Positions 29,248 to 36,198 of a stretch of DNA of 64,000 nt are shown here, piece after piece (position 1 is the first letter of the stretch; every line of letters starts with the position of its first letter). The DNA is taken from contig OX411557.1 in the NCBI GenBank assembly GCA_948146395.1, forward strand, positions 33,086,077 through 33,150,076, in the 5' to 3' direction. The notes beneath the pieces are model-generated. The model searched no databases, had not been told where the DNA came from, and was given only the letters and a program-made list of their open reading frames with translations. Source of the stretch: Fragum whitleyi. Its lineage: Eukaryota; Mollusca; Bivalvia; Cardiida; Cardiidae. Made by a program: the position numbers and the translations under genes.

Positions 29248-31025
29248 AACAGATGAAAAAATTTTACAAGAAGCAATATACATGTAAAACGCACAATGAA
29301 AAGAGTGACATTAAAGTACAATGACATCAAATAATGAAATATAGAACCCTTTTTCATACGTTCATTAATTTCATGACCCTTAAATCATGTATGTGATGAT
29401 GAAGTTTAATAAAAGAAACTGCTTAAAATGGATAATTTCACTGGTCAAGCGGTGAGATTATTAAGTGATATTCTGCCGTTATCTGCCGATAATCGGTTGC
29501 AAAGAACTAAAAAAAGCGTTTACTATCGTATTTGTAGTTCTTATAGTAGGTTTTCACTGATCGGCTACTCGTCACAGAATTCTAGGCCTTCGTACTTCGC
29601 ACTTTTCGTATGCGTTTTTCGCTGCGTTTCATGAAATATAATTATTTACGGCGATATTTACGGTATATTTTGACGAAAATGTGTTGTAAATTTTGTTTGT
29701 GCATATCCTAGCTCGGTTTATAGTTAATTCTAAGATTGTATCAAAAGACGGTATGTCATCGAGTAAAGTATCTTTGTACTCGGCTTATCAAAATTGTTTA
29801 TTACTAGCAAAACTGGCCGAGTTCTCCCTCTTAAACACCGAAAAACAGTCCTAATCAGTATCAAAGATTTTAAAATCAATTGAGCGAAGTATACACTTTT
29901 TGTCACAATATTTTTGTCGTATTGTAGTACAATTTTCTACCGCCACTGGTTAATTGATTCTTTCAACCAAATTCAACGTCATAACTTTGTAGCGTACCTC
30001 CACATGCAAAAATTATTACCACGATTGTAAAGAACAAAAAGTCAAATTTGAATTGCAAATACGTCTTCAGAATTAAAAATAAATATTATAGAATTGGAAT
30101 AAGAAGATAATATTTGTTACATCTTGCATTTATTTTCTAGGTTAACGATGTTATTGTACCATGCTTTAAATCTCATGATGTTGATCTTTCTAATTTGATA
30201 ATAAAACTGGATCATACGGCACTTTATTACAAACAGTTTTAATAAGACTTGTCGAAATAAAATAAAGCATGTAAAATAAGAAATGAACTTAATTTCTGTA
30301 ACGAAAATGCGAAATTGTAAACGTACACAAGGCTTATTCTCAAGGCTGTCAATAGAAAGGTAGCTGACAAAAGCCGGTTTAGATTCGAGCTACTCCGTAC
30401 CGGACCATACTTACACGTTTTTAACCAATCAAATCGCACTGCATACGAAGAAGCACAATCATGCAGGACCATGCGCCAACTTATTTCTGACCCTGTGCGG
30501 GTAACTGTTGTCCCGCAATATCAGAGTATCTCTCAGAAAGCGGGATACCAGCTCTAGACTGGTCCACATATCGACTATCAGAATAGCCTAAAATAGGCTA
30601 TTCTGATATTCGACAGTGAGACCAGTCTACACCCGACCCGAAAGCAGGCGAGAAATAAGTTGGCCCAATGTCACTGTATTGAACCGTACTAAAACGCATT
30701 ACACCGATATACCCCGTATACATGTCCACGGAAAAACTACGGGCTTTTGTACTAACACCTTTGTAAATCAGGAGAGACTGAGTATTGGATTCGATATTTC
30801 GATATTTCTATAGTGATACCTGAACGATACCTGCACGCGAGATGGACTTAATTCACTAAAGTAATTTGATTTTAATTGGAGATTTTAAAAGTTTGTTATA
30901 ATTGATATGATATGAAGTTGACTCACCCCACTAAACCCGTTGTAGTACCAACCATCGTCATCTCTGATGATATAATCCTCCGAGAAATTGTTCACCCAGT
31001 CGGGTGTGCGGCCTGGGTGACTCAT
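2585..31025 (-). CDS. Gene 1: multi-SEA-domain type II membrane protein (12 exons seen, 3' end outside window)
   Basis: Twelve exons on the minus strand join in frame with GT/AG borders: 30927-31025, 21099-21300, 20715-20735, 19515-19627, 19028-19095, 14010-14063, 12550-12755, 7405-7517, 6249-6316, 5063-5304, 4023-4138 and 2585-2652. They give about 456 codons with no internal stop, and the gene continues off the left edge. Residues 1-74 form a hydrophilic, probably cytoplasmic tail ending in an Arg/Ser stretch. Residues 75-97 are one hydrophobic segment, and the rest should be extracellular. SEA domain 1 covers about 118-240, SEA 2 about 258-385, and SEA 3 begins at about 398. Each SEA has the pattern F..(L/V)...FC(K/R)(D/E) then a (Y/H).SC core. 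SEA domains occur in mucin-like and type II membrane proteins and stabilise or cleave the juxtamembrane ectodomain. No protease or other C-terminal domain is visible here. Family placement beyond SEA is not possible. The splice model is inference from sequence alone. Confidence 0.75.
4023..4138 (-). CDS. Gene 1 exon 11: SEA 3, first half
   Basis: The exon is 116 bp between TATTTGCAG and GAT|GTATGT, phase 1 in and phase 0 out. It encodes MPYMEMFLKYTGLEF, an Asn/Ser turn and ENRFCKD. This fits the SEA start pattern, with one codon more than exons 4 and 8. An earlier reading frame over the same bases is a shadow. Confidence 0.75.
5063..5304 (-). CDS. Gene 1 exon 10: SEA 2, C-terminal half and linker
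   Basis: The exon is 242 bp with acceptor TTTAATAG and donor AGAA|GTAAGA, phase 2 in and phase 1 out. It encodes FRPDIAVVNVWFKDDN, a helix, LLITDRDIVVVPIPV and a Pro/Thr-rich linker. The Gly-Ser cleavage pair expected after FRP is replaced by Asp-Ile, so this SEA domain is probably not self-cleaving. Confidence 0.85.
5549..5615. repeat. Palindromic hairpin, MITE family A
   Basis: The two arms, around GGTTCAGCACAAAACAGTTG and its complement near GCGCTGAGCC, form a stem of about 30 bp with a short AT loop. A related hairpin lies at 14908-14975. Confidence 0.6.
6249..6316 (-). CDS. Gene 1 exon 9: SEA 2, middle
   Basis: This 68 bp exon lies between ATTTTCAG and TTCAG|GTAAGC, phase 0 in and phase 2 out. 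It encodes LERIFLISPLGPRFHSCAVE. Its size and phase equal those of the other two 68 bp SEA exons. Confidence 0.85.
6595..7147 (+). repeat. Degenerate tandem array of about 150 bp units
   Basis: Three to four units carry the phrases TTCAGGAG(G)AGATG, TTCAAAGATTTC, CCAATCAAAATTTTG and GTTTCATTGAAAT. The array ends in GGCTCAGGTGAGCTAAAAAA. It is the same family as 60655-61360. It lies in a gene 1 intron. ORFs over it are not genes. Confidence 0.65.
7405..7517 (-). CDS. Gene 1 exon 8: SEA 2, first half
   Basis: The exon is 113 bp between TATTTCAG and GAT|GTGAGT, phase 1 in and phase 0 out. It encodes VLANLSIWVYNMTYSPDLTV then a Ser-rich turn and LARPFCRD, the classic start of a SEA domain. It equals exon 4 in size and phase. 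Confidence 0.85.
8101..8380. repeat. Short degenerate repeat of GGCCCATCAA
   Basis: The motif (T)GGCCCATCA recurs several times within about 170 bp, with GATGGGC variants nearby. It is intronic, with no coding signal. Confidence 0.35.
8870..9155 (-). repeat. Tandem copies of exon 7 tail plus donor, left block (112 bp unit)
   Basis: Two and a half units repeat the 3' part of gene 1 exon 7 from ACTGGTCAGGA through CCCAGAG, then GTAGGTTCAAGGTTAATC, the first 18 bases of its intron. The spacing is 112 bp. Each unit keeps a usable donor but has no acceptor. The block was split from its right-hand partner (12434-12549) by the foldback element. Confidence 0.8.
9156..12433. mobile_element. 3.3 kb foldback element with ~1.2 kb inverted arms
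   Basis: Arms 9156-10360 and 11229-12433 are near-identical inverted copies, for example TCGTGTAAGTGTTCAGCGC on one side and its complement on the other. Ends read CATAGACCGTACAACC and CACAACGTACAACC. The element is flanked by CTA(C) on both sides, consistent with a 3 to 4 bp target duplication. It inserted into the 112 bp exon-tail array. No transposase is visible, and matching 83-102 codon ORFs in the two arms are mirror images of one sequence. CACA ends with a 3 bp duplication recall CACTA/EnSpm-type elements, but this assignment is weak. Confidence 0.75.
11048..11228 (+). mobile_element. SINE body (headless copy) inside the foldback spacer
   Basis: About 180 bp beginning TCTCACCAATGCGTTGAT and ending CTCCATTCAATCAAT match the body of the SINE at 63579-63832, sharing GTGAGATAGCAGCTGGAGG and CCAGGAATCCATTGTTAG. 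The tRNA-like head is missing or unrecognisable here. Its tail abuts the start of the right arm. Confidence 0.65.
12434..12549 (-). repeat. Tandem copy of exon 7 tail plus donor, right block
   Basis: This is one 112 bp unit directly downstream (in gene orientation) of exon 7's own donor. It again holds exon tail plus CCCAGAG|GTAGCAC at the element junction. It is the right flank of the foldback insertion. Reading through exon 7 into this copy meets a stop soon after GRFKVNHWSGF. Confidence 0.75.
12550..12755 (-). CDS. Gene 1 exon 7: SEA 1, C-terminal half
   Basis: The exon is 206 bp with acceptor ACATTTCAG and donor AGAG|GTAGGT, phase 2 in and phase 1 out. It encodes FFNVAFRGDFGNDREINEK, a helix, then ITGQDFEVIMVDDFIIDV and a Pro/Thr linker, the last helix and strand of a SEA domain. 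The usual autoproteolysis Gly-Ser is replaced by PGN. The 3' part of this exon, together with its donor, is repeated four times downstream (about 8870-9155 and 12434-12549). Confidence 0.85.
12783..13072. repeat. Dispersed repeat ending in a GACGGACAGACAG tract
   Basis: GACCTTGACAGATGACCTTG and an ACGGACAGACAGACGGACAG run precede CCCCCGATCTCTCGATACGGGGGCAT, a small palindrome. It lies about 28 bp upstream of the acceptor of gene 1 exon 7. Confidence 0.5.
14010..14063 (-). CDS. Gene 1 exon 6: SEA 1 insert
   Basis: This 54 bp exon lies between TATTGTAG and GTTCA|GTGAGT, phase 2 in and phase 2 out. It encodes PDATEAPCSCAGILQPV. In SEA 2 the matching part is continuous with the C-terminal half, so this is an extra exon and intron specific to SEA 1. 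The join with exons 5 and 7 is in frame. Confidence 0.7.
14269..14545. repeat. Dispersed repeat with inverted CTTGTCCGTGG motifs
   Basis: CACGGACAAGC and CTTGTCCGTGGC occur in opposite orientation around an AT-rich centre. A related pair of ACTTGTCC and GGACAAGT motifs lies at 3293-3615. Both sit in gene 1 introns and have no coding signal. Confidence 0.4.
14908..14975. repeat. Palindromic hairpin, MITE family A, second copy
   Basis: The arms GGCTCAGCATGAAACAGTTT and AACTGTTTCATGCTGAGCC enclose CTACCTATATATCTATGGG. Arms and loop resemble 5549-5615. Confidence 0.6.
15299..16158 (+). repeat. Tandem array of ~145 bp units bracketed by CTCACCTGA motifs
   Basis: The head AACAAGAGGACCCAAGATGG...CACTCACCTGAA precedes about five units with CATCCTTGTGACCTG, AACATTCTGACC, TTTCATGAAGATT and TGTGGCCTCTAGA. 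The end is AAGCTCACCTTGAGCACGAT...GTGAGCTAAAAA. It has no coding potential and lies in gene 1's large intron. Confidence 0.7.
16745..17061 (-). pseudogene. Decayed non-LTR retrotransposon RT fragment
   Basis: Across three minus-strand frames one reads FNPDKCEVLRIHRKRRP, then GVNISKK, then YKTYVRPQVEYCATVWFPW and VEMVQRSAARYVL. This is the typical region just after the catalytic YADD of CR1/Jockey-type reverse transcriptases. Frameshifts break it, so it is a dead fragment in a gene 1 intron. The clade was not resolved. Confidence 0.75.
17177..17268. repeat. Long imperfect hairpin (stem about 30 bp)
   Basis: GCACAGGGACATGTCCCGCT and AGCGGAACATTTCCCTGTGC with T-run/A-run inner stems face each other around an AT loop. 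It is probably a MITE. Confidence 0.55.
18870..18930. repeat. Hairpin with 19 bp near-perfect stem
   Basis: AACATCGTAACTACAGCTT and AAGCTGTAGTTTCGATGTT pair with one mismatch around GAAT. Weaker relatives are at 55225-55275 and 57565-57625. A small MITE family is the simplest reading. Confidence 0.5.
19028..19095 (-). CDS. Gene 1 exon 5: SEA 1, middle
   Basis: This 68 bp exon lies between a T-rich acceptor (ATTTTAG) and donor CTACG|GTAAGA, phase 0 in and phase 2 out. It encodes IDKYFRNSQYADRYVSC and a short tail. It has the same length, phase and Y/H-x-SC core as the exons at 6249-6316 and 2585-2652, which supports all three. Confidence 0.8.
19515..19627 (-). CDS. Gene 1 exon 4: SEA 1, first half
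   Basis: The exon is 113 bp between GTTTCAG and GAG|GTATAA, phase 1 in and phase 0 out. It encodes a Thr/Ser/Asn linker, then NVPYSSAMQAGDSGSFQEVA and EPFCKE, the N-terminal strand and helix of a SEA domain. It matches exon 8 (7405-7517) in length and motif layout. Confidence 0.8.
20715..20735 (-). CDS. Gene 1 exon 3: 21 bp microexon
   Basis: The acceptor ATTTTCAG and donor ATATT|GTAAGT flank only 21 bases. Read in phase 1 they give NPDPRSY and pass phase 1 to the next exon, so the frame closes exactly on both sides. The microexon lengthens the stalk just outside the membrane helix. It is short, but both splice sites are strong and the phase match is exact. Confidence 0.65.
21099..21300 (-). 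CDS. Gene 1 exon 2: transmembrane exon
   Basis: The acceptor TTTTTCAG lies immediately before ATGCCGCTACG at 21300. The exon has 67 codons plus one base and ends at a donor GTAAAT (phase 1). It encodes a polar stretch (MPLRYHGGH...), a basic RRRSSCC stop-transfer patch and a hydrophobic helix LLWILLLGALLVAIGIGVMV. The positive charges before the helix place the N-terminus inside, a type II topology. The first 84 bp of this exon (21217-21300) lie inside the triplicated unit and recur at 24117-24200 and 26992-27075. Confidence 0.85.
23265..23310. promoter_or_regulatory. Possible promoter-like motif cluster (E-box, X-box, palindrome) in each triplicated unit
   Basis: GCACGTGATTACTAAGCAAC contains a CACGTG E-box and ATTACT-A-AGCAAC, which fits the RFX X-box consensus RYYNYY-N-RRNRAC. 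ATGGCGCCAT, a GGCGCC palindrome with YY1-like cores, follows. The cluster is repeated near 26158 and 29052. Function is inferred from motifs only. Confidence 0.3.
23664..23870 (+). other. 68-codon ORF conserved in all three units, status unclear
   Basis: An ATG opens MDNFTGQAVRLLSDILPLSA and runs 68 codons to CVFRCVS. It recurs identically at 26539-26745 and 29428-29634, but this follows from the recent triplication and is not proof of selection. A donor-like CG|GTGAGA lies eight codons in, so it could also be a first exon. No family is recognised and no downstream exon was found. Confidence 0.2.
24117..24200 (-). pseudogene. Decoy copy of gene 1 exon 2 start (unit 2)
   Basis: These are the first 84 bp of exon 2 with acceptor ATTTTCAG|ATG intact. 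There is no membrane segment and no donor at the break. If spliced to exon 1 the frame continues after SYSLRT as IYFKIFDTD and stops at 24087-24089, giving a short soluble product without TM or SEA domains. Confidence 0.7.
24117..26991. repeat. Triplicated 2.9 kb segment, unit 2
   Basis: Nearly identical to unit 1 across its whole length. A 14 bp piece present in units 1 and 3 (TTGTACAACGCC region) is missing near 25569, between short direct repeats. Confidence 0.9.
26992..27075 (-). pseudogene. Decoy copy of gene 1 exon 2 start (unit 3)
   Basis: Same as the unit 2 decoy, with intact acceptor and start-like ATG. It is the first of the three acceptors reached downstream of exon 1, about 3.9 kb away. 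The frame stops soon after the repeat junction. Confidence 0.7.
26992..29876. repeat. Triplicated 2.9 kb segment, unit 3
   Basis: Nearly identical to units 1 and 2 until 29876, where the sequence leaves the repeat (TTTTAAAATCAATTG instead of TTTTAAAATAAATCG). The orientation is the same as units 1 and 2, so this is a head-to-tail array. Confidence 0.9.
30475..30664. mobile_element. Foldback MITE of ~190 bp
   Basis: GCCAACTTATTTCTG at the left and GAGAAATAAGTTGGC at the right are inverted. Inside, 30555-30629 form a second long palindrome (AGACTGGT...ATAGCC/GGCTAT...ACCAGTCT). It has no coding potential. It lies just downstream of gene 1 exon 1, in intron 1. Confidence 0.6.
30927..31025 (-). 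CDS. Gene 1 exon 1: start codon and cytoplasmic N-terminus
   Basis: On the minus strand an ATG at 31025-31023 opens a 33-codon stretch beginning MSHPGRTPDW and ending NGFSG, followed directly by a strong donor, GGG|GTGAGT. It ends in phase 0, which fits the next exon at 21300. The peptide is acidic and rich in Tyr, Trp and Asp and has no signal peptide, as expected of a type II protein. I chose this start because the next exon begins exactly at a splice acceptor, so the Met there is probably internal. A 5'UTR exon further upstream is possible but not resolved. If exon 1 were wrong, translation would start at 21300. Confidence 0.6.
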
Positions 31026-31462
31026 CCTCTAATATCGTCTGTTGGGTTGTTTTTCTGTCGAGGAATAATAAACGACTTGAAAATGCTAAAATGACGTCTA
31101 TTTTAAGTCTAAGAAGGTTGAGTCAGGTCAACATATGTAGCTTTGTCTTTGTATAATATGACCTACGTCCAGGGAGTGAAATAACCCAGCTGAATATTTT
31201 TGATATTACACGGGTGTTATAATACCAGTGGAAGAATTATGCAAATGAGCTCAGAGCGTAAATCAACGCTATTTTGTAAACGCGAGGAGTGTGTCATAAC
31301 CTGTATATTGTGACGTCAGTTTTAAAAGGCGGTTGTAAGTTTCGCAGAAAATTGAAATGTTGAATTTCAAGAGTTTTGACGATTTTTCGCTAAAAGTCGG
31401 GTCATATTATAGATAGAATATAAAATTTGTGCTCATAAAATACAGAATTTATTAAACTCGCC

Positions 31463-31540
31463 ATCTTAAACAGATAAAAACTCGACGCAGCCTCGTTTTT
31501 ATCTGTTTATAGATGTTTTTTTTTTTTTTTTTTTTTTTAA
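31463..31540. repeat. Hairpin followed by poly-T
   Basis: AAACAGATAAAAAC and GTTTTTATCTGTTT form a 14 bp perfect stem around a short GC-containing loop, followed by a run of about 23 T. It lies upstream of gene 1 exon 1. It could be a retroposon tail or MITE end. Confidence 0.4.
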
Positions 31541-31892
31541 CTAATTCGGTATTTCATGACCACACATTCAATATCGTCTATGTCTACAGTGACTTGTTAT
31601 GAGTTTTAGGTCTACACATTTGACATTTTCTTCAAGGGAAAATATCGACTGGAAAATAGGCAGAACCGAGGACGTGGACTAATTCAACACAACAATTTAA
31701 TGGTGTTTTCGATATATTTTATATCTATTCGTGAAATCAGCTTTTATGGACAGGAAATTGTGCTACGGTGCGCTTTGGAATAACACGATATCGGAAATGA
31801 AAAATCGTACCCGTGGAGTCACTGACTGGATCATGAGTTCATGTACAGACTCATCCGACCTATACGTGCTTCTTGTATGGACATATTATATA

Positions 31893-33444
31893 CTACTCAA
31901 AGTTAGCTAAGCACCAAACCTTTTCACTGTCCTACAGGAGCTGATTAAAAAAGATATTCGTGTTCGTGTTGGAAATTATACAAAAATGTATTGACAAGAT
32001 ATCTTATGTATACATTACCAAGTTTGATACGCAGTTTTCTCGCGAGACTCGTGCAAAAAGAGGAACCCTGGTTTCTTACCTGTCCTTTCTCAATTTCTAA
32101 ATGTGCAGGTTTCGTGTAGATGCTTAGTTTCTGTTTTTCAGTTCTTTATTGACTTTTAAGTCGCTACTCATAGATAATCCAAATGTCAGACGACATTTAT
32201 CTGTTGAACAATTGTGGCGTGCTATAGGTATGGTGGACCATGGGGCTTCCCACTGTGATGTTAGCATGATACAAGGGGTACACCATACTGTTGTAACCAG
32301 AGCTTCGGCACGATACAAACAGTATGGTACACCTGTAAGGAGACATGGTGGAGGTAGGAGTAGAGCTACCTCCGTCGCAGAAGACCGTTTTTTGGTAATT
32401 CAAGCCCGAAGGAACAGGTTTGCTACGGCAACGCTACTACGTTCCGACCTTCAAAACTCCTCGGAAGTGCGAGTTTCGACCAAAACCATACGAACATGGC
32501 TGTATGAGCATAACCTGAGACAAGAAGGCAATGAATCCGTATTCCGCTGTCCCGAGCGTCGGTTAACATGGGCATTGGACTACGTTGGCTGGCACATAAG
32601 ACGCTGGCGCCCCGTGCTATTCACGGATGAGTCCAGGTATTGCCTGGACTACACTGATAGGCGGGCTAGGGTGTGGAGAAGGCGAGGGGAAAGGTGTCAT
32701 GCAGCAAACATTGCTAAGCACGATCGTTATGGGGGTGGGTCAATCATGTTTTGGGGTGGCATCAGCTTGGATGGGCAGACTGATCTTGTTATTTTAGAAA
32801 GAGGTACTCTGACAGCTTGTAGGTACATTGATGAGATCCTAAATACCTACGTAAGATTTTACGCTGGTGCTATTAGGGATGGATTCAATTTAATGGATGA
32901 TAATGCCCGTCCACACACGGCCCGTATAGTCCACGAGTATCGCCAAGAAGAGGACATTCCACGTCTGGTCTGGCCTGCTCGCTCACCGGACTTAAATCCG
33001 AAAGAGCATATATGGAATGAGCTACAGGTCTGAGTTTCGGCTCGCCAGGTCCAGCCAAGCTCACACCAGGAGCTCGGCCAGGTCCTTATAGAAAAATTGT
33101 CTGTTATTCCCCAAAGAGTAATCCAGAACATAATTAGGAGTATGCAGGGGCGCTGCCAGACTGTTATTGACAGTACCGGCTCTCTTACTCGTTATTTAAC
33201 GAAATGCAATTGAAAGAACACCCTTTTTTGGTCAAATTCGATTTTTTTTCAATTTTAAAGAAAACAGACCAATTTCTCCCTGTTTGGTCAACATTTAAAG
33301 TCTTCTTTTTATTATAAAGCTTTATTTTCTTCTTTGAAATTTGATAAACTGATAAGCATTTTCCAACGTTCTTATAATCAAATTTCATTTTTTCCTGAAA
33401 TTGTAGTATGTAAAGAGTTTTGGTGCTTAGCAAACTTTGAGTAG
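31893..33444 (+). mobile_element. Tc1/mariner-like transposon, 1552 bp
   Basis: The terminal inverted repeats start CTACTCAAAGTT and run about 27 bp (CTACTCAAAGTTNGCTAAGC then ACCAAA) with one mismatch. Both ends are flanked by TA, the target duplication expected for the superfamily. The interior carries one transposase-derived ORF on the plus strand. It lies upstream of gene 1 exon 1. The near-identical ends suggest a fairly recent insertion. Confidence 0.9.
32149..33213 (+). pseudogene. Tc1/mariner (IS630 superfamily) transposase, start lost and one in-frame stop
   Basis: The frame shows an N-terminal helix-turn-helix region, then the DDE catalytic parts: FTDESR (first Asp), MDDNARPH (second Asp) and SPDLNPKEHIWNEL (third acidic). 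A TGA at 33031-33033 interrupts just after the third motif. The frame then continues without further stops to 33213 with VSARQVQPSS...TGSLTRY, the usual C-terminus. No ATG precedes the conserved HLSVEQLWRAIG start; the open frame begins near 32128 and the first ATG is about 32227. Apart from these two defects it is complete, about 350 codons. It would cut and paste DNA at TA sites if intact. Confidence 0.85.
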
Positions 33445-36002
33445 TATTTTTACGTATGTCTGTGCTTTTGCAGTATCTTGGACCGTCATTGTAGACACTG
33501 AAAACGTGCAGTTAGTTATTTCAATTGATTAACGAGAAATACAGAATTAGCAAAAGTTAGAAAATGTATGATAAAGCAAATTGTAAAAATAGGCGAAATG
33601 GATAAATACCGATACCATGTTATTAAACTCTGACTCATAATGCTACGTTTAATATTCGTTCGGAAGAGACAACTGTTTCGTTGTTATAACCATTTGAAAA
33701 AAAAACAACATTTCAGTATTCTATGCATAAAAACACAGAATAGAACACACAGGTGATACATCAAAAAGTCGAACAGGTCCTAAGTTTGCACTCTATTACA
33801 TAGGATTTTTTCACATATTGAACAATGGTTGTTCTATCGCAGAAAATATTGAACAATAGTTTTTCTTTCGCAGAAAATTTTGTATTTAATTCTTTATTTT
33901 CATTTGTTTGCGTGTTTTTATATATATATATTAAAGATCAGCGAAGAAATAATAAACATTAAATTTTATCGAAAGTGGTTAATAAACTTATTGTATTAGC
34001 ATTTTAATCAATTAAAATTTGTAAAAGACCCGAAGTTACCAATACTTACCCTTTTTTATTTTGAATTATCAGTAAATTTAAATCACAACTATGCAGGTCC
34101 TTTACGAAATAAGACGAATGGCTTATGAAATGATTCACCAATCACTTATCTCATTTCTATTCACTTTTTACGCCATTTATGTTAAAATTACCCAACGGAC
34201 ATTTTACCCTTTCACCAATGAGTGATCCCAAAAATAGAATGTACATAATTCATTCACGTATCCCATTGTAGTTTTGACAAATGAAATATTTTGATTATGA
34301 GCTTTTTGTATGATTATTCTATTGTAAGACGTCGTGTATATGTTTTTAGTCAATAAGAAATAAGAAAGTCAATTTTAGGTTCACCATCAATATCTTTCTA
34401 ATTTGTTTTTCCATAGACAAGAAAACTTAAGTTCCACCAGCTTACAAAAATGATAATCATCAAATCATAGATAGACGCTGATTATTGGCTTTGTCGGAAA
34501 ATCGTCTTCGTTGAAACCGTTCCATTCATCTCGAACAACGACTCTATGGGAGCGATGGTGAGTGAGAAATGGTGTTCAATGAGAGACCCTTCTCTTAAAC
34601 CAAGTGTGCATCATTTCAGATGGCTAGGTCACTGTGCGCAAATATTTTTTCTGTGCATTGCTAAGACAAATGGCTAACAAGAAAACAGAGTGAAGAAAAT
34701 TTGAGAAATAACTTCAATGGGTTGCAGAACCTTACTTTTTTCTCCATTTATCGAAAAGAACACAATATTTAATATAAAATATTTTAGGGATATATAGAAC
34801 AAAAGCAGTCTTAGGCTTTCAAGAGTCACTGGTAATTCAATCTAGACAAAAGCGGGAAAATTGATGACAGTCTCAATCAAGTTTATTTTTAGCGACGCGT
34901 TATGTTGTGCTTTCTAATTGGAACATTTAATCAAAACCCGAAAGGCCTAAAATGTAGACAGGATTCAACAATATAATGCGTTGAAATACTTCAAATTTTG
35001 AAGGCGCGATCTATAAATTCGAGGTAAATAACTCTTTGACATTTAGCCTTCTGCTCTATCCTCAACCTAAGGAGCACTTGTTTTTATTAAACTGAGCAGG
35101 TGTATATTCATTTTTGACAATCTGTTTCTAGGTTTTAAGAGTCAAAGGCAAGTTGACCTTTTGCAATGACATTGAAAACAGTGTACTTGCTCTCAAGATA
35201 TACATATGTGTGACGTATCTGTAAAATTCTAATATGGCTTAAGAAGTTATGCGAAAGTTAAAAGTGAGACCTATGACTACTCCCCTTATTCCAGGAGCCT
35301 TAGCTTTTGCTATGACCAAGCTCAAAGTGTCTCATATGCCAAAACTGACTGGCCAATTCAATACAGGATAAACAATTTTCTTCTTGCAGACAACATAGCA
35401 AAGATACCCCCCTCACAAACCATAGCATCTAATATAACTATTCTGTTCATATGTGTATAGTGTGGTGTTAGTATTTACCGTGGATTATTACAGAAGTGCG
35501 TACCGGTTTCGTATTTTCCCAACAATAAAATGAATGCTACAGATTTATATCAAAGTATTCCCTTCGGCAACGCACCTTGATATTTATGCAAGAAGTTGAC
35601 ATCTTACCGAGTCACGGAAAAAAGACAAAGCATATGACAAGTGTTGACAATGATATTCAGCGAATCTTGAATATCGCTCATACACGACCAAAAGAACGTT
35701 CAACCTACGTTAATGACAATATTCTTGTCATTTTGTTGTCAATAATATTTAACATTATGTGCTGCTTGAAGATGGATTTCAGATCAGTACACAAAGAGTT
35801 GTCTACAGTAATTAATATGAAGTTAACTTGAAACATCACATTGAAAGAAAGTGATTTAAAACATAATTCAACCTGTGTTCAGTGAAACGAAAATATTACA
35901 GAAACGTCCAAAAAGTGCTCTCTCGCTTAGCACATATATTCACGAGAAAAGTGGGATGACAATTTCGAACGTTCGAAAATGTTTTTTGCCTCACGATTTG
36001 TG
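33445..36002. other. AT-rich intergenic stretch, no supported gene
   Basis: This stretch lies between the mariner element and the minisatellite. Short ORFs at 35577-35831 and 34471-34679 show no recognisable family and no convincing splice context. Confidence 0.4.
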
Positions 36003-36198
36003 AAGTGAAAAAGGGCTGTTAAAGCAGTATTCACAACAGTAATAGAGTTGTAAAGTGAAAAAGGGCTGTTAAAGCAGTATTCACAACAGTAATAGATTTG
36101 TAAAGTGAAAAAGGGCTGTTAAAGCAGTATTCACAACAGTAATAGATTTGTAAAGTGAAAAAGGGCTGTTAAAGCAGTATTCACAGCAGTAATAGGAG
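36003..36198 (+). repeat. 50 bp minisatellite, four copies
   Basis: The unit AAGTGAAAAAGGGCTGTTAA followed by AGCAGTATTCACAACAGTAATAGA is repeated four times at a 49-50 bp spacing with only single-base differences. Confidence 0.85.

Noticed and set aside
34471..34679. Plus-strand open stretch with ISNNDSMGAM and a donor-like GTGAGT
   Set aside because: No acceptor or partner exon could be found, so an exon call is not supported.
35577..35831. 84-codon plus-strand ORF with one hydrophobic stretch
   Set aside because: It resembles no family I can name and sits in AT-rich intergenic DNA.
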